DNA of 64,000 nt from Argopecten irradians (taxonomy: Eukaryota > Mollusca > Bivalvia > Pectinida > Pectinidae): NCBI RefSeq assembly GCF_041381155.1, contig NC_091137.1, positions 23,543,655 through 23,607,654 of the forward strand, written 5' to 3'. Numbering within the stretch: position 1 is the stretch's first letter; each line of letters starts with the position of its first letter. Positions 59,001-64,000 of this stretch are shown here, piece by piece. A program made the translations under genes and the position numbers. The notes under the pieces are model-generated. The model did not search any database. It saw only the letters and a program-made list of their open reading frames with translations, and had not been told where the DNA came from.

Positions 59001-60050
59001 AATGAATGTCAATTATTCTTGCTGATAAGCTTTCATTCTTTAAAAACATACAATGTAAATAATCTATAAACCAAACAAAGGTCGAATATATAATAAATGA
59101 GTTTTTCCATAGATATGGCATGGCTATATAAAATAACATCATAGATATTATGATCGAATTTACTTACACTTAAATGATTATAACTAGGTAAAATATTACA
59201 TTTAAAAATAGACTGATATTTATTTATCATAATTCAATTAAAGTTTGAACTTTTTATAACGATAAATTATATTGTTATCTATTGACCCTATCTTATGTAA
59301 AAAAAATCTTATTAGCGGCCATACATCATAATTGTTGTGTCAGAAATAGGTCGAACGTACTGTACTTACTAAAGGCTATTATCGATTAACGTGGTGAGAG
59401 TTTGAAGTAAATGAAAATAACCATTTATTTATTGATCGACGGTGTTTTATTTAAATTGTTACGAAAGAGTTATAACCTTACTTACGTAAAAGTGGGTGAA
59501 CACGTTCAGCATGATGCTGCTTATAAAATATGAATAAATTGTCTTATTTTTTGTTACACGGGCTCAAAAAGCACAGTACTTTAGAAAGTTCCTAAGTGAC
59601 CCAATAGCTAAAAAACATAATGGAGGAACACTAAAAATAGAACCACTTGAGGTTTTCACGTGTGCCGTCATTCACTGAACCTTGCCCATGAATTTTCTTT
59701 CAAGGTTAATAGCACAAATTTTATCACAACACTGTGTATACACATGAAATGTGTACACATGTCTGGGTATACCAGCTATCAGCTTTCAGTCATCTATATT
59801 TAAACCATATTCCTATTAAGGACGAAAATTAAAAACATTATAATATACTAACTCTAGCTGTCAGTATTGAATTTAGGACTGAATAATTAAAATAAATTCC
59901 AACGGGACGAGAGACGTGGGTTACATTACGGTAAGGGTACAGTGGGGCAGTAGGACATTAGAGTAATGTTAACAAGAGATACATTAGGAAGGTGGTACAT
60001 TAAATAGGTAGATTAGGTTGGCGGCGCATTAGGATACATTAGGTAAGTAC
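56051..60050. other. Non-coding stretch between the nuclear receptor gene and the minisatellite
   Basis: No exon supported. Items seen: a T/C-rich tract near 57260-57300 and a cluster of five ACGTG motifs at 58484-58568. Short open frames have no recognisable similarity. Confidence 0.45.
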
Positions 60051-63000
60051 CAAAGAGTAGTGGTACAGTGGGGTAGTGGTATAGTGGGGTAGTGGTATAG
60101 TGGTGTAGTGGTACAGTGGGGTAGTGGTACAGTATAGTGGTGTAGTTGGGTAGTGGTGCAGTGGTGTAAAGGTACAGTAGGGTATTTGTACAGTGATGTA
60201 GTGGTACAGTGGGGTAGTGGTACAGTGGTGTAGTGGTACAGTGGTGTAGTGGTACAGTGGGGTAGTTGTATAGTCGGGTAGTGGTACAGTGGTGTAGTGA
60301 TACAGTGGGGTAGTGGTACAGTGGTGTAGTGGTATAGTGGGGTAGTGGTACAGCGGGGTAATGGTATAGTGGGGTAGTGGTACAGTGGTATAGTGGGGTA
60401 GTGGTAAAGTGGGGTAGTGGTATAGTGGGGTAGTGGTACAGCGGGGTAGTGGTATAGTGGGGTAGTGGTAAAGTGGGGTAGAAGTACAGTGGGGTAGTGG
60501 TATAGTGGGGTAGTGGTACAGCGGGGTAGTGGTATAGTGGTATAGTGGGGTAGTGGTATAGTGGGGTAGTGGTAAAATGGGGTAGTGGTACAGTGGGGTA
60601 GTGGTATAGTGGGGTAGTGGTACAGCGGGGAAGTGGTATAGTGGTGTAGTGGTATAGTGGGGTAGTGGTACAGTGGTATAGTGGTATAGTGGGGTAGTGG
60701 TACAGTGGGGAAGTGGTATAGTGGGGTAGTGGTACAGTGGGGTAGTGGTACTGTGGGGTAGTGGTATAGTGGGGTAGTGGTACAGTGGGGTAGTGGTATA
60801 GTGGTATAGTGGGGTAGTGGTGTAGTGGTATAGTGGGGTAGTGGTACAGTGGGGTAGTGGTATAGTGGGGTAGTGGTACAGTGGGGTAGTGGTATAGTGG
60901 GGTAGTGGTACAGTGATGTAGTGGTATAGTGGGGTAGTGGTACAGTGGGGTAGTGGTATAGTGGGGTAGTGGTACAGTGGGGTAGTGGTACAGTGGTATA
61001 GTGGGGTAGTGGTACAGTGGGGTAGTGGTATAGTGGGGTAGTGGTACAGTGGGGTAGTGGTACAGTATAGTGGTGTAGTTGGGTAGTGGTACAGTGGTGT
61101 AAAGGTACAGTAGGGTATTTGTACAGTGATGTAGTGGTACAGTGGGGTAGTGGTACAGTGGTGTAGTGGTACAGTGGTGTAGTGGTACAGTGGTGTAGTG
61201 GTACAGTGGGGTAGTGGTACAGTGGGGTAGTGGTACAGTGGTGTAGTGGTACAGTGGTGTAGTGGTACAGTGGTGTAGTGGTACAGTGGTGTAGTGGTAT
61301 AGTGGTGTAGTGGTACAGTGGGGTAGTGGTACAGTATAGTGGTGTAGTTGGGTAGTGGTACAGTGGTGTAAAGGTACAGTAGGGTATTTGTACAGTGATG
61401 TAGTGGTACAGTGGGGTAGTGGTACGGTGGTGTAGTGGTGCAGTGTTGTAGTGGTACAGTGGTGTAGTGGTACAGTGTGTAGTGGTACAGTGGGGTAGTT
61501 GTATAGTGGGGTAGTGGTACAGTGGTGTAGTGGTACAGTGGGGTAGTGGTACAGTGGGGTAGTGGTACAGTGGGGTAGTGGTACAGTGGTGTAGTGGTAC
61601 AGTGGGGTAGTGGTACAGTGGGGTAGTGGTACAGTGGGGTAGTGGTACAGTGGGGTAGTGGTACAGTGGTGTAGTGGTACAGTGGGGTAGTGGTACAGTG
61701 GGGTAGTGGTACAGTGGTGTAGTGGTACAGTGGTGTAGTGGTACAGTGGGGTAGTGGTACAGTGGGGTAGTGGTACAGTGGTGTAGTGGTACAGTGGGGT
61801 AGTGGTACAGTGGGGTAGTGGTACAGTGGGGTAGTGGTACAGTGGTGTAGTGGTACAGTGGTGTAGTGGTACAGTGGTGTATTGGTTCAGTTGTGTAGTG
61901 GTACAGTGTAGTGGTACAGTGGGGTAGTGGTACAGTGGTGTAGTGGTACAGTGGGGTAGTGGTACAGTGGGGTAGTGGTACAGTGGTGTAGTGGTACAGT
62001 GGGGTAGTGGTACAGTGGTGTAGTGGTACAGTGGTGTAGTGGTACAGTGGTGTAGTGGTACAGTGGGGTAGTGGTACAGTGGTGTAGTGGTACAGTGGTG
62101 TAGTGGTACAGTGGTGTAGTGGTACAGTGGTGTAGTGGTACAGTGGGGTAGTGGTACAGTGGGGTAGTGGTACAGTGGGGTAGTGGTACAGTGGGGTAGT
62201 GGTACAGTGGTGTAGTGGTACAGTGGTGTAGTGGTACAGTGGGGTAGTGGTACAGTGGGGTAGTGGTACAGTGGGGTAGTGGTACAGTGGTGTAGTGGTA
62301 CAGTGGGGTAGTTGTGCAATGGTGTAGTGGTACAGTGGTGTAGTGGTACAGTGGTGGTAGTGGTACAGTGGTGGGGTAGTGGTACAGTGGGTAGTGGTAC
62401 AGTGGTGTAGTGGTACAGTGGAGTAGTGGTACAGTGGGGTAGTGATATAGTGGGTTAGTGGTACAGTGGGTAGTGGTACAGTGGGGTAGTGGTACAGTGG
62501 TGTAGTGGTACAGTGGTGTAGTGGTACAGTGGTGTAGTGGTACAGTGGGGTAGTGGTACAGTGGTGTAGTGGTACAGTGGGGTAGTGGTACAGTGGTGTA
62601 GTGGTACAGTGTAGTGGTAGTGGTGTAGTGGTACAGTGGGGTAGTGGTACAGTAGTAGTGGTACAGTGGATGTAGTGGTTAGTGGGGTAGTGGTACAGTG
62701 GTGTAGTGGTACAGTGAGGGTGTAGTGGTACAGTGGGTGTAGTGGTACAGTGGTGTAGTGGTACAGTGGGGTAGTGGTACAGTGGGGTAGTGGTACAGTG
62801 ATGTAGTGGTACAGTGGGGTAGTGGTACAGTGGGGTAGTGGTACAGTGGGGTAGTGGTACAGTGGGGTAGTGGTACAGTGGTGTAGTGGTACAGTGGTGT
62901 AGTGGTACAGTGGGTAGTGTATAGTGGGGTAGTGGTACAGTGGTGTAGTGTACAGTGGGGTAGTGGTACAGTGGTGTAGTGGTATAGTGGTGTAGTGGTA

Positions 63001-64000
63001 CAGTGGGTAGTGTACAGTGTGTAGTGGTACAGTGGGGTTGGTCAGTGGTGTAGTGTACAGTGTGTAGTGGTACAGTGGGTAGTGGTACAGTGGTGTAGTG
63101 GTACAGGTGGTAGTGGTAAGTGGTGTAGTGGTACAGTGGGGTAGTGGTACAGTGATGTAGTGGTATAGTGGGGTAGTGGTACAGTGATGTAGTGGTATAG
63201 TGGGGTAGTGGTACAGTGGTGTAGTGGTACAGTGGGGTAGTGGTACAGTGGTGTAGTGGTACAGTGGTAGTGGTAAGTGGGTAGTGGTACAGTGGGGTAG
63301 TGGTACAGTGGGGTAGTGGTACAGTGGGGTAGTGGTACAGTGGGGTAGTGGTACAGTGGGGTAGTGGTACAGTGGGTGTGGTACAGTGGGGTAGTGGTAA
63401 AGTGGGGTAGTGGTACAGTGGGGTAGTGGTACAGTGATGTAGTGGTGTAGTGGGGTAGTGGTACAGTGGGGTAGTGGTACAGTGATGTAGTGGTATAGTG
63501 GGGTAGTGGTACAGTGGTGTAGTGGTACAGTGGGGTAGTGGTACAGTGGGGTAGTGGTACAGTGGTGTAGTGGTACAGTGGGGTAGTGGTACAGTGGGGT
63601 AGTGGTACAGTGGGGTAGTGGTACAGTGGTGTAGTGGTACAGTGGGGTAGTGGTACAGTGGGTAGTGGTACAAGTGGGTAGTGGTACAGTGGTGGTGTAG
63701 TGGTAGTAGTGGTGTAGTGGTACAGTGGTGTAGTGGTACAGTGGGGTAGTGGTACAGTGGTGTAGTGGTACAGTGGTGTAGTGGTACAGTGGGTAGTGGT
63801 ACAGTGGGTGTAGTGGTACAGTGGTGTAGTGGTACAGTGGGGTAGTGGTACAGTGGTGTGTGGTACGTGGGTAGTGGTACAGTGGGTAGTGGTACAGTGG
63901 TGTAGTGGTACAGTGGTGTAGTGGTACAGTGGTGTAGTGGTACAGTGTGTAGTGGTACAGTGGTGTAGTGGTACAGTGGGTGTAGTGGTACAGTGGTGTA
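60050..64000. repeat. 16-bp minisatellite, runs off the window end
   Basis: About 245 copies of a 16-bp unit, gtagtggtacagtggg or gtagtggtacagtggt, itself two related 8-bp halves. Variation in the first 2.3 kb is mostly base substitution (taca to tata, gggg to ggtg); after about 62330 many one- to three-base insertions and deletions appear. A diagnostic segment (agtatagtggtgtagttggg .. gtaaaggtacagtagggtat) recurs near 60128, 61068 and 61328. Long open frames on the - strand come from the 48-bp frame period and are not genes. Confidence 0.97.

Noticed and set aside
60013..63673. 768- and 1214-codon frames of Thr/Pro/Tyr/His/Leu repeats
   Set aside because: Readings of the 16-bp minisatellite; frame repeats every 48 bp and is broken by each indel.

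Overview
The window is AT-rich, intron-bearing animal nuclear DNA. The gene content and the dispersed repeats (a cccaccatc..gatggtggg element with a CCGT microsatellite and 155-bp tandem units, tRNA-derived SINEs with a ggctgttaataggacgttaaa-type tail, many small terminal-inverted-repeat elements) look like a bivalve mollusc; a scallop-type genome is plausible, but the species cannot be named from the sequence alone. No bacterial, phage or plasmid features are present.

Layout. (1) 1-5922, + strand: the 3' six exons of RPAP2 (RNA polymerase II CTD phosphatase / polymerase-associated protein 2); its last intron carries a 1.5-kb repeat element. (2) 7691-10346, - strand, converging on RPAP2: three exons of a Mab-21-domain protein with some resemblance to the mitochondrial MiD49/51 branch; its 5' exon(s) were not found. 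(3) 10347-20030: long non-coding stretch with dispersed repeats. (4) 21172-36334, + strand: a microsomal glutathione S-transferase 1 (MGST1, MAPEG family) cluster: one orphan or alternative first exon, a complete 3-exon gene A (154 aa), and a complete 3-exon gene B (148 aa) whose first intron holds a 3.7-kb minisatellite. Gene A keeps the redox-sensor cysteine at position 50; gene B does not. The cluster is full of nested transposon debris. (5) 36335-49398: non-coding, with TTAA-bounded elements, a broken tyrosine recombinase, a 1.5-kb TIR element, a tRNA-derived SINE and a 26-bp minisatellite. (6) 49399-55223, - strand: a large NR6/Hr4-type nuclear receptor (at least 1340 aa, five exons seen), whose first intron seen here starts with a 95-bp tandem triplication that copies the splice donor. 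(7) 55224-60050: non-coding, with one LINE remnant. (8) 60050-64000: a 16-bp minisatellite that runs off the window end.

Exons were built by hand from open frames, GT/AG sites, phase agreement and family recognition; every join reported keeps frame. No transcript or database evidence was available. The genes do not form one pathway; the only functional grouping is the MGST1 cluster. The main novelty candidates are the MGST1 first-exon triplication with loss of the sensor cysteine in gene B, three different TTAA-bounded short element families, a transposon nested inside another, an element inserted in a minisatellite, and the splice-donor triplication in the nuclear receptor gene.
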